A DNA stretch of 64,000 nucleotides from Diaminobutyricibacter sp049994905. Lineage in GTDB: Bacteria; Actinomycetota; Actinomycetes; Actinomycetales; Microbacteriaceae. The notes beneath the pieces are model-generated. The model was not told the DNA's origin, ran no database searches, and saw only the letters and a program-made list of their open reading frames with translations. Each line of letters opens with the position of its first letter. Within the stretch, counting starts at the first letter, position 1. Positions 56,082 to 64,000 of the stretch are shown here, one piece after another. A program made the translations under genes and the position numbers. The stretch is from assembly GCF_049994905.1 (NCBI RefSeq), contig NZ_CP188258.1:1-64000 (forward strand), given 5' to 3'.

Positions 56082-58765
56082 CGGCGAATACGGCCAAGGG
56101 CAGGGCGAGCGTCGACGGAACTACCGCTGCGAGCCCGCAGAGCGCGCCGCTGTCCAACGCGCCGGCGGGATTCCGACGCGACGAGGTCGCCGCCCAACCC
56201 CGTCCACTGGCCTCGCCCGATCGGACGGTCCACATGATCGGTAACGCGCACATCGACCCGGTGTGGTTGTGGCCTTGGCAAGAGGGCTATCAGGAGGCCA
56301 GAGCCACCTTCAAGTCCGCGATCGACCGCATGGACGAATATCCTGACTTCGTCTTCACCTGCGACCAGATGGTTCTGCTGAGCTGGGTCGAAGAGTCCGA
56401 TCCGGAACTCTTCGCGCGCATTGTTCAGCGCGAGGCCGAAGGCCGCTGGGTGAATGTCGGCGGCTGGTGGGTGGAACCCGACTGCAATATGCCGACGGGG
56501 GAGTCGTTCGCCAGGCAAGGCCTCTATGGGCAGCGGTATCTGCAATCCCGCTTCGGCCGTCCGGCAACGGTCGGGATGAATGTGGACCCGTTCGGTCACA
56601 ACGCGATGCTTCCCCAGATCCTCAAGCAGCAGGGCCTCATCGGATACTGCTTCCTGCGCCCCGGCCCCCACGAACTGTCGATGCCGCACACGACCTTCTG
56701 GTGGGAGGCGCCAGATGGCAGTCGTGTGCTCGGTTACCGCATTCCATTCGAATACGCGAGTCACGAGCGAGAGGTGGACCGGCAGACGGAGAAGGCGATC
56801 GCCCAGCTGGACCGAACGCTGTCCGACGTCATGGTCTTCTACGGGGTCGGCAACCACGGTGGAGGCCCGACCAAGAACAACATCGAGTCGATCTACCGGT
56901 TCGACCGGATGGGAACCTTTGGGAGCATGAAGATGTCGTCGCCGCCTCAGTACTTCGACGAACTGACCGCCCGACGTGGGATGCAGGGAATGGAAGACCT
57001 ACCCGTGTGGCGGGGCGACCTCCAGCACCATGCTCCCGGCTGCTACTCGGCGCACTCGGGCATCAAGCTATGGCAGCGAAAAGCTCAGGCCGCTTTGCTG
57101 AGTGCAGAGCGGTGGGCGGCGGTCGTCGCATTACGCGACGACGTTGACTACCCGCGCGACGATCTCGAACGGGCCTGGAAGCAGGTCCTCTTCAACCAGT
57201 TCCACGATGTGCTTCCCGGTTCAGCGATCGAATCCGCCTACGACGACGCCCGCGATCAACTGGGTGAGGCGATCGCTATCTCGAAACGCATCATTACGCG
57301 GTCGCAGAACATCATCGCCCGCCAGATCGACATCCCGCTGGACCCGACGAAACAGCCCGTCGTCGTATTCAACCCGCATCCCTGGCCGGTCACCCACCAG
57401 ATCGAACTCCAATACCAGACGGGGGCACAGCCCACTGGGATGCACATGACCGACGCCGATGGAAACGTGACACCGAGCCAGACAATCCAGTCGGTGTCGG
57501 CGCTCGCCGACCAAGGTCGAGGGGCAATCGCATTCCAGGCAAAGCTCCCTGCATTCGGCTACCGGCTCTACTACCTGGAGAGCGGTGCGGCGCCGGCGGG
57601 CACGGTATGGAGCAACCGTCCGCCCCAGCCGCTGACCGCGTCGAATACCGTCCTCGAGAACGAACACCTTCGGGTTGAATGGGATCCGTCCACGGGTTGG
57701 CTGTCGTCGTTGCTCGATAAGAGCACAGGCGTCGATGTCATCGCAGGCGCGACCGGGCCACACACCCAGATCTGCCAGGACCCCACCGACACCTGGGGTC
57801 ACCGCGTGGTCAGCTACAACTGGCCGGGCGTGGAAATGCACACCGATCGGATCGTGCTCCGCGAAGACGGGCCGCTGCGGGCAAGGCTCCGTGTGGAGCG
57901 CAGTTGGGGTAGATCCACGATGGTCGAGGAGTTCATTCTCGGGCACGAAAGCGATCAGGTCGAAGTGCGGGTCACGATCGATTGGCGCGAGCAGGCACAC
58001 CTTCTCAAGCTCCGTTTTCCGGTCATGCTCGATGACCCGGCAGCGACCTATGAAATCCCCTACGGCACAATCGAGCGCCCCGTCAATGGCTCGGAGGAGC
58101 CCGGCCAGTCGTGGGTCGACCTCACTGGCCGCACTGCAGGAAACGCGCAGGCCGGGCTGACGGTCATCAACAACGCCAAACACGGCTACGACGTGTCGCC
58201 CGCAGGCGATCGCGATGGAGAATGGGTTTCGCCGAGCATCGGCATCACGGCCGTTCGAAGCCCTGTCTTTTCGTGGCATGATCCGCGTCTCCTCGAGCCA
58301 GAAGGCATCTACACCTACCAGGACCAGGGGACGCAGTCGTTCACCTACCTCCTTGTCCCGCACCGGGGCGACTGGCGCTCGACCGACCCGACCCGCCGGG
58401 CCGCCCAGCTCGGGTCGGCGCCGCGGGCCATGTTGGAGACGTTCCACGACGGCACCGAGCCCGCAACCCAGTCCTACGTCGACGACGGTGCCGGCTCAGT
58501 CATGATCACCGCGATCAAAGGCAGTGAGGACACGGGTGAGTCAGGAACCGACCTCATCGTTCGCGCGGTGGAGACACGCGGTCACGCTGCCTCGGTGCGC
58601 CTGGAACTCCCCGTGATCGGTCGATCGATCGACGCCGAATTCGGCGCGAACTCCCTGCGCACCTGGCGCGTTCCCAAAGACTCCTCCCGTCCGATCGCCG
58701 AGGTCAACCTCGTGGAGTGGCCGATCCCTGTCCAGACGGACCAGCCAGCTGAACGCTCGTGGTGA
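56078..58765 (+). CDS. Alpha-mannosidase, glycoside hydrolase family 38
   Basis: 895-aa cytoplasmic zinc enzyme removing alpha-linked mannose. Zinc site HIDPVWLWPWQEGYQE near residue 63, nucleophile Asp in GMNVDPFGHNAMLPQ near 170, later NFHDVLPGS-like NQFHDVLPGSAIESAYDDA near 385, and the large beta-sandwich C-terminal part. No signal peptide. The start overlaps the isomerase stop by 4 bases (ATGA); the first 50 residues are a poorly conserved extension. Final gene of the mannoside operon. Confidence 0.95.
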   Translation: MTANTAKGRASVDGTTAASPQSAPLSNAPAGFRRDEVAAQPRPLASPDRTVHMIGNAHIDPVWLWPWQEGYQEARATFKSAIDRMDEYPDFVFTCDQMVLLSWVEESDPELFARIVQREAEGRWVNVGGWWVEPDCNMPTGESFARQGLYGQRYLQSRFGRPATVGMNVDPFGHNAMLPQILKQQGLIGYCFLRPGPHELSMPHTTFWWEAPDGSRVLGYRIPFEYASHEREVDRQTEKAIAQLDRTLSDVMVFYGVGNHGGGPTKNNIESIYRFDRMGTFGSMKMSSPPQYFDELTARRGMQGMEDLPVWRGDLQHHAPGCYSAHSGIKLWQRKAQAALLSAERWAAVVALRDDVDYPRDDLERAWKQVLFNQFHDVLPGSAIESAYDDARDQLGEAIAISKRIITRSQNIIARQIDIPLDPTKQPVVVFNPHPWPVTHQIELQYQTGAQPTGMHMTDADGNVTPSQTIQSVSALADQGRGAIAFQAKLPAFGYRLYYLESGAAPAGTVWSNRPPQPLTASNTVLENEHLRVEWDPSTGWLSSLLDKSTGVDVIAGATGPHTQICQDPTDTWGHRVVSYNWPGVEMHTDRIVLREDGPLRARLRVERSWGRSTMVEEFILGHESDQVEVRVTIDWREQAHLLKLRFPVMLDDPAATYEIPYGTIERPVNGSEEPGQSWVDLTGRTAGNAQAGLTVINNAKHGYDVSPAGDRDGEWVSPSIGITAVRSPVFSWHDPRLLEPEGIYTYQDQGTQSFTYLLVPHRGDWRSTDPTRRAAQLGSAPRAMLETFHDGTEPATQSYVDDGAGSVMITAIKGSEDTGESGTDLIVRAVETRGHAASVRLELPVIGRSIDAEFGANSLRTWRVPKDSSRPIAEVNLVEWPIPVQTDQPAERSW

Positions 58766-58798
58766 GCGCCGGCTCATCCGCTCACCACGGGTCAACGG

Positions 58799-59446
58799 CT
58801 AGGCCCGCTTCCACCCCTTAGAGGTCGTGATGAGCAGATGCGCCCCGGCGGCCTGCGGGTCGCCCGCGAGCCGCACCAGTGTCTTCGCGACGTTCGCGTA
58901 CGGGACCGAGGGCATCCCCGGGACCTTGCCGACGACCTCGAGCGGTTCGACTGCCACCTCGGGCAGGGCTGGGCCCTTTTTCAAGAGGACAGGGTAGAGG
59001 ATCGTGTAGTCGATTCCGGACCCGGGCAGGATTTTCTCCGACGCAGCCTTGTCTTCGAACATCTTGCCCAGCACCAGGCGGTAGAACGTGCGTGCGAGCC
59101 CGGAGGCCTTGGGCGCGGTCTCGCCTGACCCGAACGCCGAAACGAGCACAAGGCGTTTGGCCTTGGCCAGTTTGATCGCGTCGACAATGTTCGGCAGTGT
59201 GCGCTGCAGGAAGGTCGTGTCCTTCAGGGTGCCCATGATCGACACGATCACCGCATCGGCGCCGGATGCTGCAGCAGCCAGTGCCGCGGTATCGCCTGCG
59301 TCCCCTTTAGCGATTGTGAGGTGCTCGCGCGCTGCGATGGCTTCGGGGCGGCGCACGTAGGCGACGACCTCGTGTCCCTGGGCGAGCGCCTCATTGACGG
59401 TATGGGATCCGACGTTGCCGGTGGCTCCTACGACGACGATCTTCAC
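58799..59446 (-). CDS. NAD(P)-binding oxidoreductase (NmrA/SDR-like)
   Basis: 215-aa atypical SDR with GATGNVGSHTVNEAL at the N terminus and VVAYVRRPEAI for cofactor discrimination. Relatives are NAD(P)H-binding proteins linked with stress or quinone response. No classical YxxxK site is clear. The start is GTG at 59446 with AAGGAG eight bases upstream. Divergent from a MarR gene with a shared palindromic control region, so it is probably the regulated target. Confidence 0.85.
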   Translation of the reverse strand: MKIVVVGATGNVGSHTVNEALAQGHEVVAYVRRPEAIAAREHLTIAKGDAGDTAALAAAASGADAVIVSIMGTLKDTTFLQRTLPNIVDAIKLAKAKRLVLVSAFGSGETAPKASGLARTFYRLVLGKMFEDKAASEKILPGSGIDYTILYPVLLKKGPALPEVAVEPLEVVGKVPGMPSVPYANVAKTLVRLAGDPQAAGAHLLITTSKGWKRA

Positions 59447-59468
59447 GATCGGTACTCCTTTGGTAATA

Positions 59469-59515
59469 ATTCGAATTTGAACAACATCAACACTACATGT
59501 AATTCAAATTCAAAT
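59469..59515. promoter_or_regulatory. MarR operator: 13-bp inverted repeats
   Basis: ATTCGAATTTGAA (59469-59481) and TTCAAATTCAAAT (59503-59515) are reverse complements with one mismatch, 21 bases apart. The region is very AT-rich for this genome and lies in the 77-85 base gap between the divergent genes. The right arm sits just before a TAGGAT -10-like box (59520-59525). Confidence 0.75.
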
Positions 59516-59532
59516 CAACTAGGATGACGGTC

Positions 59533-59991
59533 ATGGACGCTGCACTGAGTAAACGGGAGTTCGACGCGTATGCCGCGCTGGTCGCCTCGTCGACCCTGCT
59601 TCAGCGTGCGATAACGGACAATCTGCACGAGCAGCGATCGGACCTCACCCAGGTCCAGTTCGAGATCTTGGCCGCCCTCTCCAATGCGCCAGAGGGCTAT
59701 CGGATGGCAGAGCTCGCCGATCAGTTGATCGTCTCGCGCAGCGGCCTGACGTATCAGGCGGGATTACTGGAGAAAGCTGGACTCATCACCCGTGCGCGAG
59801 ACGGGTCGGACGAACGCGGAGTCGTCGCGCGGGTCACCGAAAAAGGACGGTCGGTCTGGGAGGGCGTTCTCCCGGGTCACGTGGCGCTCGTGCGCGCGGC
59901 ATTCCTCGGCTTGCTGACCCCGGACGAACTCGACACTCTGACCGGACTCTTGGGCAGGGTCACAGCCGCACTCGAAAATTCAGGGCAGTAG
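59533..59991 (+). CDS. MarR family transcriptional regulator
   Basis: 152-aa winged-helix regulator: VQFEILAALSNAPEGYRM, then ADQLIVSRSGLTYQAGLLEK as helix-turn-helix and ARDGSDERGVVARVTEKGR as wing. Start at 59533 is preferred since AGGA lies 8 bases upstream and TAGGAT ends 7 bases before it; an ATG at 59524 is also in frame. Likely autoregulates and represses the divergent oxidoreductase, responding to a small phenolic or oxidant (family knowledge). Confidence 0.9.
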   Translation: MDAALSKREFDAYAALVASSTLLQRAITDNLHEQRSDLTQVQFEILAALSNAPEGYRMAELADQLIVSRSGLTYQAGLLEKAGLITRARDGSDERGVVARVTEKGRSVWEGVLPGHVALVRAAFLGLLTPDELDTLTGLLGRVTAALENSGQ

Positions 59992-59999
59992 GGCGGGAC

Positions 60000-60197
60000 C
60001 TAGCGGATCCTCCCGGCCCGCGGGAAACGGCCACCGTGACGCTTGAGAACGTCGACAGCGATCTCGATTGCCCGGTCGATGCTCATTCCGGCCGGCTGGA
60101 GAGCGCTGTTCTTCGGAGATTCCCGAAGAGGACTCTCGAAAACCCCTTGAGCGAAGTACCGCAGGTACGCTCGACGAATCGCGCGTCGCTGATTCAC
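60000..60197 (-). CDS. Possible small hypothetical protein (weak)
   Basis: 65-codon GTG-started frame on the minus strand in the 263-base gap between the MarR and HAD genes. It is basic and helical (YLRYFAQGVF, then DRAIEIAVDVLKRHGG). Third-position GC appears lower than in neighbouring genes, and no clear ribosome-binding site is seen. I list it because its composition is protein-like and nothing else explains the gap. Confidence 0.25.
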   Translation of the reverse strand: MNQRRAIRRAYLRYFAQGVFESPLRESPKNSALQPAGMSIDRAIEIAVDVLKRHGGRFPRAGRIR

Positions 60198-60254
60198 CCG
60201 CCATCACCGGTCTCTCACGTGTGTGGTGAAAGTGGCTCTGTGGTGGAAGATCTA

Positions 60255-60947
60255 ATGGTGAGTTCGGTCGTGACGTTTGACGTGTTCAGTGCGCTCACCG
60301 ACTCGAGGACGGGCGGCTCGCAATTCTTCAGCGGGCTTGTCGCGGCCCGGGGTTGGGACGTGACCCCGATCGAGCTCTTCGACCAGTGGGATCGGCTCAA
60401 CAAAGAACTGCATCGCACAGAGCGAGCGTGGTCGTCGTTCACTGAGCTGAGCCGGCGGGCGCTCGGGAGCGTCTACTCGGAAGCCGGCCTGCCTGCTCGG
60501 GACGCCGGCCGTGACTCGGATGCGCTCCTGGAAAGCATGGCGGACTGGCCGCTCTGGCCCGATGTATCGGTTTCGACCCTGAGCGCGGTCGGTGTCAACA
60601 GGCTGGGCCTTCTGTCGAACATCGACGATGCTCTTCTGAAGCAGACCGCCGCCCAGCGGCTTGGCGTCTTCGATCAGCATCTAATCGTCACCTCCGAGCG
60701 CATGCGCGCCTACAAGCCGAACCGTTCCCTCTACGAGCGTGCCGGTGAACTGCTCGGGGACTACACGCACATCGCATCCTCCGCGCGCGATGTGCGGGGC
60801 GCCCTGAGCGCGGGCATCCCCTGTATCCGACTTGCGCGAGCGGGTCACCATATCGACCCCGAGGGCCCTACGCCGCCACTCACCGCGGAGAGCATCCCGG
60901 ACCTTCGGGCGCTCCTCAGAGACGTGCCAGGCCGCCATCGGCCATGA
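60255..60947 (+). CDS. HAD superfamily hydrolase (haloacid dehalogenase type II-like)
   Basis: 230-aa HAD protein. The first motif is VVTFDVFSALTDSRTGG with the nucleophile Asp; however the second Asp of DxD is replaced (DVFS), as in haloacid dehalogenases. Motif II LLSNIDD, motif III Lys in RAYKPNRSLY and a late acidic motif (IASSARDVRGALSAG) follow; a helical cap (about 20-95) lies between. Substrate could be a haloacid or a phosphate ester. It ends 32 bases inside the convergent SDR gene. Confidence 0.85.
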   Translation: MVSSVVTFDVFSALTDSRTGGSQFFSGLVAARGWDVTPIELFDQWDRLNKELHRTERAWSSFTELSRRALGSVYSEAGLPARDAGRDSDALLESMADWPLWPDVSVSTLSAVGVNRLGLLSNIDDALLKQTAAQRLGVFDQHLIVTSERMRAYKPNRSLYERAGELLGDYTHIASSARDVRGALSAGIPCIRLARAGHHIDPEGPTPPLTAESIPDLRALLRDVPGRHRP

Positions 60948-61668
60948 TCGTCTGTCCCGTGATGAATGCTGCGTCGTCCGAGGAGAGAAAGGCGATGATG
61001 CCCACTACATCGCTGACCTCGCCTGGGCGTTTGATCGCCTGCTTCTGCACCGTCGCCTCGACTAGCGCCGCAGGGAGCCCTCTCACGTCCCAGGCCCGAC
61101 TCGGGGTGAGCGTTGGTCCCACGGCGTTGACCGTGATTCCGAAGCCTGCGAGATCCGTCGCGAGCCCTCGCGTGAAGCCGATGACTCCCATCTTGCTTGC
61201 CAGATAGTGCGTCACGCCGTGAACCGCGAGAGTGATCGAGTTGGAAGTGATATTAACGATTCGGCCCCATCCGTTCTGCTTCATGAGGCCAACAACAGCT
61301 TTGGTCATCAGGAATTGCGAGTCGAGGTTGACTGCCTGGATTCTTCGCCAGAACTCGTAGTCCATTTCGTCGAAGGGACGGTTCGGGTAGATGCCGGCAT
61401 TGTTGACCAGGATGTCGCAACGCCCGAACTCAGCGCGGACGCGTTCACCGAGGTCCGAGACGGACGAGGGGTCCGCGAGATCGGCGCCGAATGCCATCGC
61501 GCGCCTTCCGAGCTTCTCGACGAGCGCGACAGTTTCCGACGAGTCGTCGATGTCGACCGCGACGATGTCGGCGCCGCGTTCGGCCAGCCCGACGCAGAAC
61601 GCCTGACCGAATCCACCTGCCGCACCTGTGACCACGGCGACACGGCCCTCGTGCGTCTGGGCGGTCAT
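60916..61668 (-). CDS. Short-chain dehydrogenase/reductase
   Basis: 250-aa classical SDR: TGAAGGFGQAF cofactor loop, LVNNAGIY, catalytic Ser in ITSNSITLA and Tyr-Lys in THYLASKMG, and the end FITGQTIMADGG. NAD use is suggested by VAVDIDD after the second strand. It is one base coupled to the CocE/NonD hydrolase (TGATG) and overlaps the HAD gene tail to tail by 32 bases. The alcohol substrate is unknown. Confidence 0.93.
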   Translation of the reverse strand: MTAQTHEGRVAVVTGAAGGFGQAFCVGLAERGADIVAVDIDDSSETVALVEKLGRRAMAFGADLADPSSVSDLGERVRAEFGRCDILVNNAGIYPNRPFDEMDYEFWRRIQAVNLDSQFLMTKAVVGLMKQNGWGRIVNITSNSITLAVHGVTHYLASKMGVIGFTRGLATDLAGFGITVNAVGPTLTPSRAWDVRGLPAALVEATVQKQAIKRPGEVSDVVGIIAFLSSDDAAFITGQTIMADGGLARL

Positions 61669-63407
61669 CAGATCCCTCTGATCGGCAGCTGGAGATAGGA
61701 CGCGTGCGACCCGCCCGCGTGGATGACATGCCTCCCGTTGTTGTCGGGCTCGACGGTCGTTCGCGCTGGCATCACGCCGCCAAGGACGTTGAAGCCGCTG
61801 ATTGTGAGACGCAGTCGTTCGCCCCGATGGAACGCCAGACCGACCGGAAACAAGTCGATGTCTAGAGGCACGATCGCACCCGGTTCCAGTTTCTCGACGC
61901 GATCGAAGGTGTGGGCGGGCACGCTCTCAGTGGACCTCACCTCGTCCACATGACGAAGTGAGGCCCGAAGGCGCCCGTTGGATCCTTTGTACTTTAGGAT
62001 CGATGACCCGGTTCGGGTGAGGTTGTCGATCGCCGGCCCGTGGTTGGGCACATTGAACTGTTCGAGTGTTACACCGTTCGCATCGAGCTTCTGCAGGAGG
62101 ACGAACACGTCCATGTCGTCGGATCCGTCGGCTTCGACCCAGAGCCGAGCCTTCGGGTAGCCGACGATTTGCGTTTCCTTGTCGAACGTCACGTCGAACG
62201 AGACGGAATCCTGTTCCGACTCTGCGTCGTAACTCACCGGCACGGCCGAAGACGGCTCGGCGGTGGTCAGCGCATGTGTCGTACCGTCGAGGAAGAAGAC
62301 GGTTTCTGCGGCGTCGGAGGGAGGGAACTCCGTCGCTGGAACGTTGAGCAGGTCGCCGCCCTCCAGGTCGAGCACGGCGTACCGCACGCGCGGAGTCGTC
62401 TCCCAGCCGTTGTCCTCGCCCTTCAGGTAGTGGTCGAAGAAGCGGCGCAGGTCATCCTGGTTGGCTGGCTCGTTGAAGTCGGGCCATTCCATGGTGTTGT
62501 GGATGCGCAGCCACTTCTCCGTCGAGCCGATTCGCCGCCAGCCGCGGAAGGTACCGGGCGTGTGGATCGAGTTCGAATAGCTCGCGACGACATACGCGGG
62601 CACGGTGACCTTCTCAAGCTCGGCGACCTTCGACTGCCAGAGCTCGCCGACCAACGGATACCGCCTTGCCTCCTCGGCCAGGTCTTCCCGGCGATTCTTG
62701 CCCTGGAATGCAACCGTCCAGGTGTCGGCGAAGGACAGGTCGGGCATTCCGCCTCGGAGTACGAGATCGCGATACGTGTCGCTCCATCCCTCCCAGGGGG
62801 CGATGGCGGCGAGGTGTTCGGGTTGCTCCGCGGCGGTGAACCACTGCGACACGGCGAGCGAGGAGTTGCCGGCCATCCCGACCTTGCCGTTGCTCCATTC
62901 CTGGGCGGCGAGCCATTCGATCAGGTCGGCCGCATCCTGTCCGTCCTGCTTTCCCGTCGCGAGCACATCACCCTCAGAGGAGAACGCTCCCCTCGCGTCC
63001 GGGTTGCAGATTGCGAATCCGTTGGCGCACCAGTAGGCGGGGTCGGGGCCCTCGAACTTGCCGAGTCCCGAAAGCCGGCTCTGGTCGATTCCGAGCAGGT
63101 CGAAGAGGGCCTTGTTCTTCGGATGCGTTCCCCCGCTTTTCCCGTACTGGCTCCAGGCCACGATGACGGGCACCTTGTCGGTTCCTGCCGGTCGCAGCAC
63201 GTCGACGTAGATCGTCGTGCCGTCGCGCAGCGTGACGGCTGTGTCCTTCTCGAAGACGATGTCGACGGGGATCGGCTGAAAGTCCTCCGTCGTCTGGAAT
63301 CCGGCAGGAAGCACCCGCGTGCCGGGTTCGAAGTGGATGAACAGGCTCGGCTCTGTGGCCTCATCGAAGGGTGCGGCCGGTGCGTATACGGGGTCTTCGT
63401 TGACCAT
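61668..63407 (-). CDS. CocE/NonD family hydrolase
   Basis: 579-aa alpha/beta hydrolase of the X-Pro dipeptidyl-peptidase / cocaine esterase family. N-terminal domain with RDGTTIYVDVLRPAG, nucleophile Ser in GMAGNSSLAVSQWF, a mid helical cap, DHYLKGEDNGW, and a C-terminal jelly-roll domain (GFNVLGGVMPART). ATG at 63407 is preceded by AGGA six bases upstream, giving the family's usual length. The same frame stays open upstream without a stop into the enoyl-CoA hydratase, so a fusion or frameshift exists at the border (see findings). Confidence 0.88.
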   Translation of the reverse strand: MVNEDPVYAPAAPFDEATEPSLFIHFEPGTRVLPAGFQTTEDFQPIPVDIVFEKDTAVTLRDGTTIYVDVLRPAGTDKVPVIVAWSQYGKSGGTHPKNKALFDLLGIDQSRLSGLGKFEGPDPAYWCANGFAICNPDARGAFSSEGDVLATGKQDGQDAADLIEWLAAQEWSNGKVGMAGNSSLAVSQWFTAAEQPEHLAAIAPWEGWSDTYRDLVLRGGMPDLSFADTWTVAFQGKNRREDLAEEARRYPLVGELWQSKVAELEKVTVPAYVVASYSNSIHTPGTFRGWRRIGSTEKWLRIHNTMEWPDFNEPANQDDLRRFFDHYLKGEDNGWETTPRVRYAVLDLEGGDLLNVPATEFPPSDAAETVFFLDGTTHALTTAEPSSAVPVSYDAESEQDSVSFDVTFDKETQIVGYPKARLWVEADGSDDMDVFVLLQKLDANGVTLEQFNVPNHGPAIDNLTRTGSSILKYKGSNGRLRASLRHVDEVRSTESVPAHTFDRVEKLEPGAIVPLDIDLFPVGLAFHRGERLRLTISGFNVLGGVMPARTTVEPDNNGRHVIHAGGSHASYLQLPIRGI

Positions 63408-64000
63408 GGGACGTCCTATTCTTTCGGGGGGTTGGGTGGTTTCGGGCCAGGTGAACGACGGCTTAGTCCGGCTCAGAAAGGCGTCGATGCCGATGGCCAG
63501 GTCGGGGCTGTCCACGGTCGCGGCCCAAGCCGCGGACCATTCGCGATCGAGGTCGGGGCCGTCGGCGACGGTCAGATCGACCAGATACTTCAGGGTGCGC
63601 ATCGAGAAGCGGGAGTTGGTGGTGAGCGCGTCGAGAAGTGCAGTGCAACGGATGTCGAATTCCGCATCTGGGACCGCGTCGGCGATGAGCCCGAGCGACA
63701 GCGCGCGTGCCGACGAGAGCGACTCGCCGGAGAGGAGGAGGAGTTTCGCATTCGCCGGACCGACCTGTCTGACGAGGCGCTCGATCCCGGCGCGAGGGTA
63801 GATGACGCCGAGCTTTGCGGGGGTGATGGCGAAGACGGATCGTTCGCTCGCGATGATGAAGTCGCACGCTGAAGCGAGCTGCCAGCCGCCTCCCATACAG
63901 GCGCCGTCGACCAGGGCGATGGTCGGTTTCGCCACGCGGGTGATGGCCAGGTCGGCTCGGCTGAGCTGGTCGACGACGGAGCCATCGGCCTGACGGTCGA
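63408..64000 (-). CDS. Enoyl-CoA hydratase/isomerase family protein (partial at window end)
   Basis: Crotonase-fold protein cut by the window end; the open frame continues past 64000. The CoA/oxyanion loop reads KPTIALVDGACMGGGWQLAS and is followed by DFIIASE, ITPAKLGVIYPRAG and the C-terminal helices. The catalytic Glu expected in the family is Ala-Lys here (PAKLG), so activity type is uncertain. The C terminus FLSRTKPSFTW is where such proteins normally end, but no stop codon follows; the frame runs on into the hydrolase. A six-G run at 63426-63431 is at the junction. Confidence 0.8.

Overview
This window looks like the replication-origin region of a high-GC actinobacterial chromosome, most likely a Microbacteriaceae relative. 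The order dnaA - oriC - dnaN - gnd - recF - DciA-like - gyrB - gyrA - DUF3566 - tRNA-Ile - tRNA-Ala, followed by a cyclophilin, rhomboid, CrgA, a class E sortase, TrpG/PabA and the PknB-PknA-PbpA-RodA-PstP-FhaB-FhaA block, is the conserved actinobacterial core next to the origin. Starts are often GTG, with some TTG, and several genes have a -10-like box 6-8 bases before the start codon, which suggests leaderless mRNAs. I see no rRNA, CRISPR array, insertion sequence or phage.

Layout. 1-11025: replication genes, gyrase and two tRNAs. 11050-15021: small housekeeping genes (Lrp/AsnC, rhodanese, Nudix, cyclophilin, rhomboid). 15022-17113: crgA between two inverted DnaA boxes, then sortase, a 52-residue membrane protein and the glutamine amidotransferase. 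17114-26326: a minus-strand operon for cell-wall growth and Ser/Thr phospho-signalling. 26327-26840: a G-rich tandem repeat, tRNA-Leu and a strong terminator. 26953-50032: a large accessory catabolic region. 50090-58765: a LacI-controlled alpha-mannoside locus. 58799-64000: a MarR/oxidoreductase pair, then a HAD protein, an SDR, a CocE/NonD hydrolase and a partial enoyl-CoA hydratase.

The accessory region is the most interesting part. An eight-gene minus-strand operon (SIS sugar-phosphate protein, tautomerase-like protein, PfkB kinase, acetolactate-synthase-like TPP enzyme, M20 peptidase, FMN 2-hydroxyacid oxidase, RidA, YtcJ-like amidohydrolase) diverges from a plus-strand group (ABC importer, D-2-hydroxyacid dehydrogenase, DeoR regulator, class II aldolase, an unknown protein, a NodB-like deacetylase with a changed metal motif). 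A second plus-strand operon (FAH hydrolase, GH4 glycosidase, IlvD/Edd dehydratase, short Rossmann protein, LacC/FruK-like kinase) follows. The two promoter regions share a 12-base motif (11 of 12 identical), so a single DeoR regulon for an unusual, probably amino- or acidic-sugar-containing substrate is a reasonable hypothesis. The substrate is not identifiable from sequence.

The mannoside locus has an ABC importer, LacI regulator, ROK kinase, GmhA-like isomerase and GH38 alpha-mannosidase. Its two promoters carry the identical LacI-type operator just after the -10 box. Neither ABC importer has its own ATPase, so both probably use a shared MsiK-type ATPase encoded elsewhere.
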